Assembly: GCA_965197375.1 (NCBI GenBank)
Contig: CBDAMZ010000009.1
Location: 248,001 to 312,000, forward strand
Reading direction: 5' to 3'
Source: CBDAMZ01 sp965197375
GTDB lineage: Bacteria; Acidobacteriota; Vicinamibacteria; Vicinamibacterales; UBA8438
DNA: 64,000 nucleotides
The notes under the pieces were generated by a model. The model was not told where the DNA came from, did no database searches, and worked only from the letters and a program-made list of their open reading frames with translations. Position 1 is the first letter of the stretch. Every line of letters starts with the position of its first letter. Below are positions 18,533-26,543 of this stretch, piece after piece. A program made the translations under genes and the position numbers.

Positions 18533-18575
18533 GACACAAAGTGCTCGTTTCGTCAACGTCTTGACACTTTGTGTG
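18533..18575 (+). promoter_or_regulatory. Paired palindromes, candidate enhancer (UAS) for a sigma-54 activator
   Basis: ACACAAAGTG (18534-18543) and CACTTTGTGT (18565-18574) are perfect reverse complements. Each is itself close to a palindrome of the form ACAC-N3-GTGT. Their centres (18539, 18569) are 30 bp apart, about three helical turns. They lie about 160-190 bp upstream of the start predicted from the sigma-54-type element at 18701, a normal place for an NtrC-family binding pair. Confidence 0.55.
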
Positions 18576-18700
18576 CGTGCCCTGGCAGCCTTTTGCTCGT
18601 GTCTGCACGTCCACTCACAAGCCATAACCTACCGATTAGCCAGTAGGTTAACTCGATTCGTGGCGCTGCCTGGAGATTTGTTCTTCCTTCGGGTTCGGTG

Positions 18701-18716
18701 TGGCATCGGCCTTGCT
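18701..18716 (+). promoter_or_regulatory. Sigma-54-type -24/-12 promoter
   Basis: TGGCATCGGCCTTGCT matches TGGCACRNNNNTTGCW at all but two positions, with the invariant GG and GC correctly spaced. The C of the -12 GC is at 18715, so +1 is predicted at about 18727, only 3 nt before the GTG of the sigma-factor gene. An NtrC-family activator gene lies nearby and paired palindromes lie upstream. Confidence 0.6.
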
Positions 18717-18729
18717 CTGGTAGGGGCTG

Positions 18730-19665
18730 GTGCGGAAACAGGTACAAACCAACGCTCAGCGAGAACGCATCGCAGCGGGGCTGCCGTTCGTCGAGGCCTT
18801 GGCACGCCGCATGGTGGCTTCGATGCCCCGCTCCATTGACGTCGGAGATCTTGTCCAGGACGGGGTGATCGGGCTGATCGACGCAGCTCGCCGCTTCGAT
18901 GAGTCGCGGGGGATCAAGTTCGAAACGTTCGCCGAACGCCGGGTCCGAGGGGCCATAATCGACGCGCTGCGTCGGGACACCTGGCCGCGCGGCATCCGTC
19001 GGGTCCGGCGTGAATTGGAGGCGGCCCGGGTGAAGCTGCGCCACGAGCTGGGGTGTGAGCCGTCGCTTTCCGATCTCGCCAATCACTTGGGGTCGGACGA
19101 GGCCCGACTAAGCCGGACGATCGTCCGGATCAACACGATCGAGTCCACCTCGCCGCTCGCGACGGGGGATGTGGTCGACAGCACACGCCTGCCACCGGTG
19201 TTGGTACCCTCCGAGCCGCCCGCACCGGACAAGGCGTGTGAACATGCAGAGGTTCGTCGCCGCGTTCGCGCCGCGGTCGCGGCCCTGCCCAGGCGCGAGC
19301 GAAAAGTGATCGGACTCTATTACTACGGCGATGTCACCATGAAGCAGATCGGCGCCGAGATCGGCGTGAACGAATCGCGGGTGTCCCAGCTCCATGCTCG
19401 CGCCATCCAGCGGTTGCGCCGGCTGTTGGGATCGGACCTCGCGCCCGACGAGCTGGGCACGGTGCTGGGCCCGCTTGACAGCGTGGCTGAGATGAAGATG
19501 GCGAAAGCCAAACTCGGGAAGGCCAACAACGGTCGCGAGATTGGCACGGCGACCAAGAGGCGCAGCGTACTGATGTCCTACGTGGACGCGCGGACGCGGC
19601 AGGCAGTAGGACCCGCAATGGGAGCTGGCCCACGGCGGCCGCCGGCGTTGGCGGTCGCGCGGTAA
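18730..19665 (+). CDS. FliA/WhiG-like alternative sigma factor with C-terminal extension
   Basis: Sigma-70 family group 3 factor (311 aa). Region 2 (IDVGDLVQDGVIGLIDAARR, then FDESRGIKFETFAERRVRGAI) and the following DALRRDTWPRGIRRVRRELE are typical of FliA/WhiG. Region 3 (GCEPSLSDLANHLGS) and region 4 (LPRRERKVIGLYYYGDVTMK, HTH IGAEIGVNESRVSQLHARAI) are intact. About 75 residues after region 4 (basic, low complexity) are unusual for FliA. GTG start; no strong ribosome site in the predicted transcript. No flagellar genes are in the window. The sigma-54-type promoter suggests a cascade from the NtrC-family protein to this factor. Confidence 0.92.
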   Translation: MRKQVQTNAQRERIAAGLPFVEALARRMVASMPRSIDVGDLVQDGVIGLIDAARRFDESRGIKFETFAERRVRGAIIDALRRDTWPRGIRRVRRELEAARVKLRHELGCEPSLSDLANHLGSDEARLSRTIVRINTIESTSPLATGDVVDSTRLPPVLVPSEPPAPDKACEHAEVRRRVRAAVAALPRRERKVIGLYYYGDVTMKQIGAEIGVNESRVSQLHARAIQRLRRLLGSDLAPDELGTVLGPLDSVAEMKMAKAKLGKANNGREIGTATKRRSVLMSYVDARTRQAVGPAMGAGPRRPPALAVAR

Positions 19666-19753
19666 GTGAACACCCCGCCGCGTGCCTTGCAATGGCGAGA
19701 TACGGCTTACTTGGCGGGCGCGCGGCGCACCGCCGTAATTGTGAGACGGATCG

Positions 19754-21307
19754 CTACGCGACCACTTCGCGAGCCACTTTGAGGAGGTCACCCAGGCGGA
19801 AAGGCTTGGCGAGCCAGCGGCAGCCGCTCTCCTCGAGAAAACGCCCAGCCTCGGTGCCCGCCACGTCACCGGTCACAAACACGATCCGGTTCGCGAGCGA
19901 GGGCGTCGAGGCAGCGATCACGTTGTAGAAAGCACGACCATCCAAGCGGGGCATCTTTAGATCGCAGACTACCAGATCGTAGACGCGACTCCGGATCCGC
20001 TCCAACGCTTCTTCACCGTCGCCAGCTCGATCGATCCGAAACCCGGCATCGGTCAACGCCTCGGCCACGGCCGCTGCTAGCGCCGGTTCGTCCTCCACCA
20101 CCAGTACGGACGCCCCCGCGCCTACCGTGATCGCTGGTTGAGCCACGCTTGGCGCCGCCGGCCGCGCGCCGCCGCCGCCGGTTGGCAGTTTGACGAAGAA
20201 CGAGGCGCCCTGACCAGGCTCCGACGCCAAGCGGAGCTGCCCGCCGTGGTCCTGCACGATCGCATGCGCGACCGCCAACCCCAAGCCCGTGCCCTCACCG
20301 ACCGCTTTGGTGGTAAAGAACGGATCGAAGATCTTCTCCTGAACATCGGCCGGCACGCCAGGGCCGTCGTCGTTGATCTCCAGCATGACGGACTCGCAGT
20401 CGGCGTCGTACCAGGTGCGTGCTATTAGCGTACCTTGCCCATTCGCTGAGAGCATCGCTTGTTCGGCGTTGATGATGAGGTTGAGTAGCACCTGCTTGAG
20501 GTGGTGCGGATCGGCGACCACCTGGGGTAGGCCCGTGGCGAGGGCGTCGAGGGTCGTGATGTTTGACATCCGCTGTTCGTAGACCCGCAAGGCGAGCGTC
20601 TCGCGAACGACCTGGTTCAAGTCGACCATCGATCGTGTCGTGTGTCGCTTGTGCGCGAAGGTGAGCAGGTTACGAACGATCTTGGCGGCTCGCTCCGACT
20701 CGCCAAGGATCGTTTCGATGCCGCGCTTGGTCACATCATCGAGATCGCGAGCCGAAAGCCGTTCAGACCACGTCAAGATGGTGGCGAGCGGGTTATTTAG
20801 TTCGTGGGCGACACCGGAGACTGTCTGGCCCAGTGCCGCTAGCTTTTTTGCTTCGACCAGCTGGTGATACACATCCCGCCCCTGGTCCTCGAGCTTCCGG
20901 CGTTCGCTCACGTCTCGGGCTAGCACGTCTATTCTTCGAGCCTTTCCGTTGTCTTTAGGACCGATGTACGCCGTGACTTCCACCCAGATCGGGCTCTCGT
21001 CGGCACGGCGGAGCCGTAGCAGGTAGTCGGTCACAGCGCCGTCTCGGTCGAGCCGCTCGAGAAATGCGGCGCGCGCTTGTGGATCGACGAAGCGCTCCGG
21101 ATCGAACGGGCGCACGTCCCGGTCGTTGCATTCTGCCGGGTACCCGAACATCAACTTTAGGTGGGGGTTGGCCGCGAGGGTGCTACCAGGCTCAACACCC
21201 AACGTCCCGATGTAGATTCCTTCGCGGACCGCTTCGAACAAGCGGGTCAATGCGTTGGGGAGCGAGGCCGACTTCGTACGCGCCCGTCGGGCGGGGCGAG
21301 GCGACAC
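19754..21307 (-). CDS. Hybrid histidine kinase (PAS-HisKA-HATPase-REC)
   Basis: Soluble hybrid sensor kinase (517 aa). PAS-like sensor (about 20-135), HisKA with H168 (SGVAHELNNPLATILTW), HATPase with N-box (N280), DDGPGVP and GTGLGLA, then a C-terminal receiver with VEDE (404-407), phospho-acceptor D449 (VVCDLKMPRLDG) and K501. No membrane segment or signal peptide, so the input is cytoplasmic. The GTG start follows an extended -10 by only 5 nt. It converges on the sigma-factor gene and is a candidate partner for the NtrC-family regulator (inference). Confidence 0.94.
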   Translation of the reverse strand: MSPRPARRARTKSASLPNALTRLFEAVREGIYIGTLGVEPGSTLAANPHLKLMFGYPAECNDRDVRPFDPERFVDPQARAAFLERLDRDGAVTDYLLRLRRADESPIWVEVTAYIGPKDNGKARRIDVLARDVSERRKLEDQGRDVYHQLVEAKKLAALGQTVSGVAHELNNPLATILTWSERLSARDLDDVTKRGIETILGESERAAKIVRNLLTFAHKRHTTRSMVDLNQVVRETLALRVYEQRMSNITTLDALATGLPQVVADPHHLKQVLLNLIINAEQAMLSANGQGTLIARTWYDADCESVMLEINDDGPGVPADVQEKIFDPFFTTKAVGEGTGLGLAVAHAIVQDHGGQLRLASEPGQGASFFVKLPTGGGGARPAAPSVAQPAITVGAGASVLVVEDEPALAAAVAEALTDAGFRIDRAGDGEEALERIRSRVYDLVVCDLKMPRLDGRAFYNVIAASTPSLANRIVFVTGDVAGTEAGRFLEESGCRWLAKPFRLGDLLKVAREVVA

Positions 21308-21312
21308 GGCCG

Positions 21313-21321
21313 ATTATAGCA
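21313..21321 (-). promoter_or_regulatory. Extended -10 promoter, leaderless hybrid-kinase transcript
   Basis: Minus strand TGCTATAAT: perfect TATAAT with an extended TGn. It ends 5 nt before the GTG at 21307, so the predicted mRNA would start at or next to the start codon. Confidence 0.6.
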
Positions 21322-21359
21322 GGACCACTTGCCGGCACTTGACCTGCGGAGAAGGGACC

Positions 21360-21995
21360 CTAATGTGGCGCAGGGGGAGTCGGCGTGCGTCTGGTGTACT
21401 GCGCGTATTTCGCCTCGATGGCCGTGCGAACGTCTCGGACCGAAGCGCCTGATGAGCGCAACCGCATCGAGTCACGCGCCACGTCGACGCAAACCGCGCA
21501 CGCCATGCCATGCGTGTCCCAAGTGCGCACGCTGCCATCCGGGTTCCGGGACTCCACGAAGCAGTCGGCGTTCGCCTTGTGACCGGCAGTTTCGCAGCCG
21601 CAGAAGCACGGCACGAACTCGAGGACGTCCGGATTGTACGCGGCGAACACGTACGCGTCACGGACGACCTCTGGCGGGCGGGCCACCATATTGGGCACCA
21701 GCGGCAAGGGCGGCAACGGCTGCGTGGCGTCCGGGACCGGGCTCGCCTGGGCTGTCGGTGCCGTCGGAGCCCCGCTTGGGTGTTCGGTCGATGTCGGGGC
21801 GGGCACCGCCTCTCTGGCTGGCGCTGCTTCGGCGATCGATGTACCGGTCGACTCCGATGTGGATGATGGATACAACGCGAAGGTGACCAAGGCGGCCAAT
21901 GCGAGCACGCCGCCAATAACGATCCACGGTGGACCACCTGGCTGCGGAGTTGCGGTCTGGGGAGCACTCTGCCGTGTCTTGTTATTCGAACCCAT
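21360..21995 (-). CDS. Membrane-anchored PCYCGC-domain protein
   Basis: 211-aa protein: short basic N-terminus, one membrane helix (about 25-42), a Pro/Ala/Thr-rich linker (about 45-100), then a Cys-rich C-terminal domain with FVPCFCGCETAGHKANADCF and HGMACAVCVDVA. This matches the PCYCGC family of uncharacterised exported proteins, first known from Bacillus. The six Cys and the conserved His suggest metal binding or disulfides, but no function is established. It lies 52 nt upstream (minus strand: downstream) of the hybrid-kinase start. Confidence 0.8.
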   Translation of the reverse strand: MGSNNKTRQSAPQTATPQPGGPPWIVIGGVLALAALVTFALYPSSTSESTGTSIAEAAPAREAVPAPTSTEHPSGAPTAPTAQASPVPDATQPLPPLPLVPNMVARPPEVVRDAYVFAAYNPDVLEFVPCFCGCETAGHKANADCFVESRNPDGSVRTWDTHGMACAVCVDVARDSMRLRSSGASVRDVRTAIEAKYAQYTRRTPTPPAPH

Positions 21996-22060
21996 TGCGC
22001 CATTCTACATCAGATAGGACGAGCCGATAAATGGATCAAATCAGCAACGCTTCGTAGTGA

Positions 22061-22528
22061 TCAGCGGCCGCTTGCCGCCTTATTCGGCCCGAGCGCAAAC
22101 GTCATCGTTCCCTCCACGACGACTTGGTCCTCCACCCACGCGAGCCCTTTCAGCTGCCCCACTCGGCTGCGCAGGCGATCGACTGTTACCTCGATCACAA
22201 CGACGTCGCCGGGATGCACCGGCTGGTGGTACCGCACACGCTCGATGCCCATGAAGTAGATCAGTTTTTCGCGGTTCTTTGGCTTGGCGAGGATGAGGAT
22301 GGCTCCGACTTGTGCCACGGCCTCGGTGAGGATAGTTGGTGGCAACACCGGAAGCTCGCCCGGGCGGCGAGCAAGATAGCGCTCGTTGAGCGACACGTTC
22401 TTGACACCTACGATCCGCGTATCGACCTCGAACTCTGTAATGCGGTCCACGAGGAGAAACGGATAGCGGTGCGGTAGGATCTGCTCGATGGCAGCATTGT
22501 TGAGAGGGAGGGCGAGACCGGCGCACAC
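22061..22528 (-). CDS. FabZ-like hydroxyacyl-ACP dehydratase fold protein lacking the catalytic His
   Basis: Hot-dog-fold protein of the FabZ family (155 aa from GTG 22528). LPHRYPFLLVDRI, VKNVSLNE and the C-terminal half (FMGIERVRYHQPVHPGD) align with E. coli FabZ. The segment equivalent to GHFPGKPIFPGVLILEA reads ARRPGELPVLPPTILTEA: the catalytic Glu is kept, but catalytic His54 is Arg. Dehydratase activity is therefore doubtful. ATG 22555 (adds 9 residues) is an alternative start. The GTG start follows a TATACT by 6 nt and puts LPHR at the same residue as in E. coli FabZ. Confidence 0.85.
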   Translation of the reverse strand: MCAGLALPLNNAAIEQILPHRYPFLLVDRITEFEVDTRIVGVKNVSLNERYLARRPGELPVLPPTILTEAVAQVGAILILAKPKNREKLIYFMGIERVRYHQPVHPGDVVVIEVTVDRLRSRVGQLKGLAWVEDQVVVEGTMTFALGPNKAASGR

Positions 22529-22534
22529 AGGGCC

Positions 22535-22540
22535 AGTATA
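22535..22540 (-). promoter_or_regulatory. -10 element before the FabZ-like gene
   Basis: Minus strand TATACT (5/6), 6 nt before the GTG at 22528. If used, the ATG at 22555 would not be transcribed and the mRNA would be leaderless. Confidence 0.45.
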
Positions 22541-23001
22541 CAGAACAAGAAGCATGGAGGCCGGAGAGAATTTTCTGCCAGGGCCTGAGGCCGTGGAAAA
22601 GGCAAGTGGCCGCGTCGGGATCGCCAGCACCTCACACAACGGGATGCAGCGATGCCATTTCCTGCCTGAGTTAACGCATCTTGCTGATCTCGCGAAGGCT
22701 ATTTCGGTCGCCATTAAATCCCACGCTGGTTCCCTGGCGTCGTAGATTGCTGGTTTCTGCGATCTACTCCACCCGGCGTTCTGTAGGGGGTGTTTCGCTC
22801 GCCCTTTCGAGTTGACTACCTGCTGCCGCGAGCGGACGGAGTCTGTTAGGCGACGAGCCGCTACGTGCGCGCCCCCCAACGTTGGCTCCCCGGCATCAGG
22901 CTGGACGAGGAATTCGCGATCGCAACGAGCCATTGCTGACCGCAACGCTGGACGAAGCCGAGCCACCGGCGGGTACGATGACGCCGCCCTTATCCCTATA
23001 C
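22541..23001. other. Intergenic region between GAF-protein and FabZ-like genes
   Basis: About 460 bp without a convincing gene. The minus-strand open frame running through it is only an upstream extension of the FabZ-like frame without conserved residues. The one clear structure is the hairpin at 22742-22767 listed separately. Confidence 0.4.
22742..22767. repeat. Strong intergenic hairpin
   Basis: GTAGATTGC (22742-22750), 8-nt loop, GCGATCTAC (22759-22767): a 9-bp stem with one G.U wobble on the plus strand (a G-T/C-A mismatch weakens the minus-strand version). No T-tract follows on either strand, so it is not a standard intrinsic terminator. It could be an mRNA-processing signal or an operator. 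Confidence 0.4.
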
Positions 23002-24228
23002 CTACGCGCGCTGGGCGCGGTCCTGGGGGTCCGCCACGACCAGCGTCGTGAGCTGCGCGGCGATGATGGATGCGAGGACCTGCACGGTGTTACTGGTCTC
23101 CCAGCCCTGTCTGAGCTCCGCCGACATCACGCCAACACAGCTCGCCGACGAGATCAGCGGCGCGACGATCGCGCCCCGTCCCTGGAGATCGCTCGGCACG
23201 ACTTGCATCTGTACCGTGCGATACGCGGCGGCGGTTGCGTTGTCGCCGTCAGACGCAATGGCACCCAGGCGGGCGAGTGCTTGTGGTGGGTAGCCGTGGA
23301 CGATGGCCGGCCGGAGTGCGGCTCTCGTTCCATCCCGCACCCAGACGATGATCACAGAAGCGTTCAGGAGCTTGGCGGTGCGGGCGAGCAGCGACGGTAA
23401 GTCCTCCGAGCTCGACAGGCAGCCAAGATCCGTACAGAGTTCCGCAGCGAGCCGGGGATCGGGATAGGCGGGCTCCGAAGCGGCCCCGGCCGGCAGTGGC
23501 CAGTCTGCTAATGACAACCGGGCGGCGTCGAAGGCGAGCAGCGGCCGTACCTTCGAGAGACGTGATATCTGCTCCTCCTCCGACGCGGCTGGCCCCGCCA
23601 CCGCCGGTTCGCCGGGGGCTTCCGCTTGAGCTTGCGGCCTGGCCGCGGGGAGCAACAGGAGTGTCACCAATAGGCCGGTGCCCACCGCCGTGGCGAGCGC
23701 GACGCCCTGAGTGTTGCGGTGTTGTCTGGTGCTTGCGTCCCGCGCCGCACGCTCGGTCACCCGAGCGAACTCGAGATGACTCCCGGCCTTTCTGGTCAGC
23801 TCGAGCCCGTCGGTGAAGATGAGATCGGAAGCTAAGAGATCCTGACCCGTGGCCGCGTGCTCGCGAGCTAGCGTGTCTATCCGCTTCAAATTCTCGACCG
23901 ATGAAGAGGTTTCTTCAAGCGCGCTGGTCGTGCCGGATACGGTGGAGATGTTCGTGAGGGTGCCGAGGTTCGTGGTGATCGCGTTAAAGTGAACGACGAC
24001 CTTCTCAACCCAATACCCGCGGTCCTGTCCCGCTGCCACGTACGCTTGCTGGGCGGCGCGCAGGTCGGCGAGCGACACAGCAACCTTCCAGGCGAGTGCG
24101 GAAAACGCCCGCTCGGTTTTCCGTTCGTCCGCGATCTGTTGTTCAGCGAGAAAGGCCTGGTGGCCAGCAGCGGCGGCCACCCCCAGCATGATGATGACCG
24201 ACCCCGCTCTTAGCCACGGATGGCTCAT
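23002..24228 (-). CDS. Two-helix membrane sensor protein with cytoplasmic GAF domain
   Basis: 408-aa protein. First membrane helix at 7-27, a periplasmic helical bundle (about 30-170; DERKTERAFSALAWKVAVSL to SHLEFARVTERAARD), a second membrane helix (about 175-195), a Pro/Ala/Glu linker, and a GAF-like domain (about 265-400; LPSLLARTAKLLNASVIIVW, then AIVAPLISSASCVGVMSAEL). No kinase, cyclase or methyl-accepting domain follows, so the output is unknown. The layout resembles the sensory half of a histidine kinase. Its ATG lies about 10 nt after an extended -10. Confidence 0.75.
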   Translation of the reverse strand: MSHPWLRAGSVIIMLGVAAAAGHQAFLAEQQIADERKTERAFSALAWKVAVSLADLRAAQQAYVAAGQDRGYWVEKVVVHFNAITTNLGTLTNISTVSGTTSALEETSSSVENLKRIDTLAREHAATGQDLLASDLIFTDGLELTRKAGSHLEFARVTERAARDASTRQHRNTQGVALATAVGTGLLVTLLLLPAARPQAQAEAPGEPAVAGPAASEEEQISRLSKVRPLLAFDAARLSLADWPLPAGAASEPAYPDPRLAAELCTDLGCLSSSEDLPSLLARTAKLLNASVIIVWVRDGTRAALRPAIVHGYPPQALARLGAIASDGDNATAAAYRTVQMQVVPSDLQGRGAIVAPLISSASCVGVMSAELRQGWETSNTVQVLASIIAAQLTTLVVADPQDRAQRA

Positions 24229-24238
24229 CGGTGCGCTT

Positions 24239-24247
24239 ACTATAGCA
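24239..24247 (-). promoter_or_regulatory. Extended -10 promoter for the GAF-protein gene
   Basis: Minus strand TGCTATAGT (TGn plus 5/6 -10). The ATG at 24228 is 10 nt further on, giving a predicted leader of only about 4 nt. Confidence 0.5.
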
Positions 24248-24709
24248 CCGGAATGTCTTCGTCCGAACGACGTGATCGCCAGTCGTAATGGGCACGGGCC
24301 TTCTTATGAACGTCGGTATCAAAATCGACCCGTCCGCCAGTGCTTACTGACACCTCGGCGTGGAAACGTGCCCTCGAATCGCAGAAGCCGTGCTCTAGAG
24401 CTGTGCTGTGAAAAGGAGATCGTGTTCACCGAAGGTGTCGGGACTGCACACGAGCTTGCCTGAGCCATAACTGACGCCGGGGCATCGACGATGGTTGTCT
24501 GGAGCGGGGACGGCACTATCCATGAAGTCGGGTCCGACAGCGTGCCGAGGTGGGGGCTCGGTGGCTACTCACATTCCACGTTGACGGCGCAGTGTTCTCG
24601 GGAGAGAGGTCTCTATGGGTCCGCACGCATACTCACTCGGGCGATCCGGGCGCGGACACCCAGGACGTGGCGGGCGTCGAGACGTGGGGCCGGGCCGTAG
24701 CCCCAGCCG
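24248..24709. other. Intergenic region between dsbD and the GAF-protein gene
   Basis: About 460 bp. I see no conserved open frame, tRNA fold or terminator. Short open frames on the plus strand have no recognisable sequence. It could be remnant DNA or hold an unrecognised small RNA. Confidence 0.3.
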
Positions 24710-26497
24710 TTAACGAGCCTCGCTCACGACGGCTGGCGCCGCCATCTTACTCGGTCGCAGAATGGCGTAGGTCGGGAGGCCGATCGCCTCGAATCGTTCC
24801 ATGACTTCACTAGCGGGCGACGAGCTCAAATCTTCGGCCTGGAACTTGATCTTGACGTAACCATCGAGGGCCGTCTGAACGTCTGGCTCCTTGAGCGTCG
24901 TTTTGTCCATCGTGAGGCAGTTCTTGCACCAGGTCGCCCAGATATCCACCAGGACCAGCATATCTTCGTCCTGAGCCGCCTGTAGTCCCTGGCTTAGTGT
25001 CGGGTGCCAGCCTGCTTCGATGAGCTCCTGCACACTATCAGCAACCAGGTCGGGGTTGACCCATCGCTGACTGAAAAGCCCGTACGAGAGGTAGCCGTAG
25101 TACACCGCTGATCCGAGGATAAATAGGCCGAACGCTTGCTTAACCCGGATCATCCAGGGCCCCGGCTTTGGCATGAGCGTTAGGCCGGCGCCTGCGATCG
25201 GCCACGGGATCGCCATACCGAGACCGAGGATGAAAGGGAGGGCCAAAGCAACCGCCGTTCCGGTCGCATAGAGGTTGCTCGAAAACACGATCACCTGGAT
25301 CACGACCGGCGCTACGCAGGCGCCCGCCAGCAGGGCCGAGACGCCACCCATGCCGAAGGCCACCAGAAACGACCCGCCCCCCGAGCTGCTGAAGGGAACC
25401 TTGCTCTGGAAGCGCGAGAAGTCAATCGTCAGGACATCGAACAACGCGAGCGCGAGTACGACGAAGAGCAACGCAATGCTCAAGTTAAACCAGGGGGACG
25501 CGTTGATCGTCCCGAAGGTCCCGGCCGTCAGGATCACGCCGAGCCCAAGCACGCCGTACACGAGCGCCATTGCCAGTCCGTAAGCGCTACCGAGGGCAAA
25601 TCCCCGTCGCCGCGAGCCTGCCTGAGTCCCCGCCCCGATGATCGCTAGGTTTATCGGGATCACCGGGAGTACGCAGGGCGTAAGGTTTAAGGCGAGGCCG
25701 CCGATCAGAATCAGCACAAGGATCGCCAGTGGACCGCGTCCCTCGAACCATCCCGGCTCGGTCTGACCAGATTCCGCCCGCTCCACGAATTCAAGGAACT
25801 GCCCGGCGTTTAGGTACCCGCCGGTCGTGCCGAGGACGGCGAATCCGTCGAGTTGGGGGATCACGTTAGCGTCGTCCCACGTCGACAGCACGGGGCGTTT
25901 ATCAGGATCCCTGCCGCCGGCGTCCCTTGTGCCCGCCGCGGTGAAGGTGAGCCCGTCGAAGAGCGCCAGGTGGAGGGTTTTCAGGAGCTGCGTCTCCGGG
26001 ACGACAGCGAGCTGGAACACCACCGGCACGGACACCGGCGCGTAGCACATTGTCTCGTCGCAGGCCTGATATCGGAGCGTCCCAGGCACCACGTGCTCGC
26101 CAGGCGCGACGTCCGGCGCGAGCGCCAGGCGAACCCCGATGACGAACTCTTCTTCGAACACCGCTAGCGGCTCGTTGGCACCCACCTGGTTCAGCATGAC
26201 TGGATCGGGCCACGCGAGCCCCTCCAGCGTGATGCCGGCCGGGGGATCCAGCGTGAGGTCGGTCGGAATCAAGAACTCATCGAGCGGCTTGTTCGAGTTG
26301 ACGTGGAACCCGGGTTCGATCCGGGCTTCGAGGGCTATGCGATGCGTGGCCCCGGCGTGAGCGGCGTCTGCCTCGGCTAGGGGGGTCAGGTCAATGCCGA
26401 TGTGTCGCAGCTGAGACTGCGCCACCGGTGTTGCCGCGACGGTCACGGCGACCGCCACGACGCCGCTGGCAAAAACCGGAAAGCGAACCCTGGGCAT
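24710..26497 (-). CDS. dsbD: Thiol:disulfide interchange protein DsbD
   Basis: Transmembrane electron carrier from cytoplasmic thioredoxin to periplasmic thiol proteins (595 aa). Signal peptide (MPRVRFPVFASGVVAVAVTV), N-terminal DsbD-alpha immunoglobulin-like domain with the reactive pair YQACDETMCYAPV, an eight-helix membrane domain with LTPCVLPVIP and GACVAPVV, and a C-terminal thioredoxin domain with WATWCKNC. All three Cys pairs are present. ATG 26497 is chosen because it gives a proper signal peptide; the frame is open further upstream. Confidence 0.95.
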   Translation of the reverse strand: MPRVRFPVFASGVVAVAVTVAATPVAQSQLRHIGIDLTPLAEADAAHAGATHRIALEARIEPGFHVNSNKPLDEFLIPTDLTLDPPAGITLEGLAWPDPVMLNQVGANEPLAVFEEEFVIGVRLALAPDVAPGEHVVPGTLRYQACDETMCYAPVSVPVVFQLAVVPETQLLKTLHLALFDGLTFTAAGTRDAGGRDPDKRPVLSTWDDANVIPQLDGFAVLGTTGGYLNAGQFLEFVERAESGQTEPGWFEGRGPLAILVLILIGGLALNLTPCVLPVIPINLAIIGAGTQAGSRRRGFALGSAYGLAMALVYGVLGLGVILTAGTFGTINASPWFNLSIALLFVVLALALFDVLTIDFSRFQSKVPFSSSGGGSFLVAFGMGGVSALLAGACVAPVVIQVIVFSSNLYATGTAVALALPFILGLGMAIPWPIAGAGLTLMPKPGPWMIRVKQAFGLFILGSAVYYGYLSYGLFSQRWVNPDLVADSVQELIEAGWHPTLSQGLQAAQDEDMLVLVDIWATWCKNCLTMDKTTLKEPDVQTALDGYVKIKFQAEDLSSSPASEVMERFEAIGLPTYAILRPSKMAAPAVVSEAR

Positions 26498-26543
26498 CTC
26501 GTGACACTTACTATGATGCCGCAACGCCGGAACAGGATGCGAA

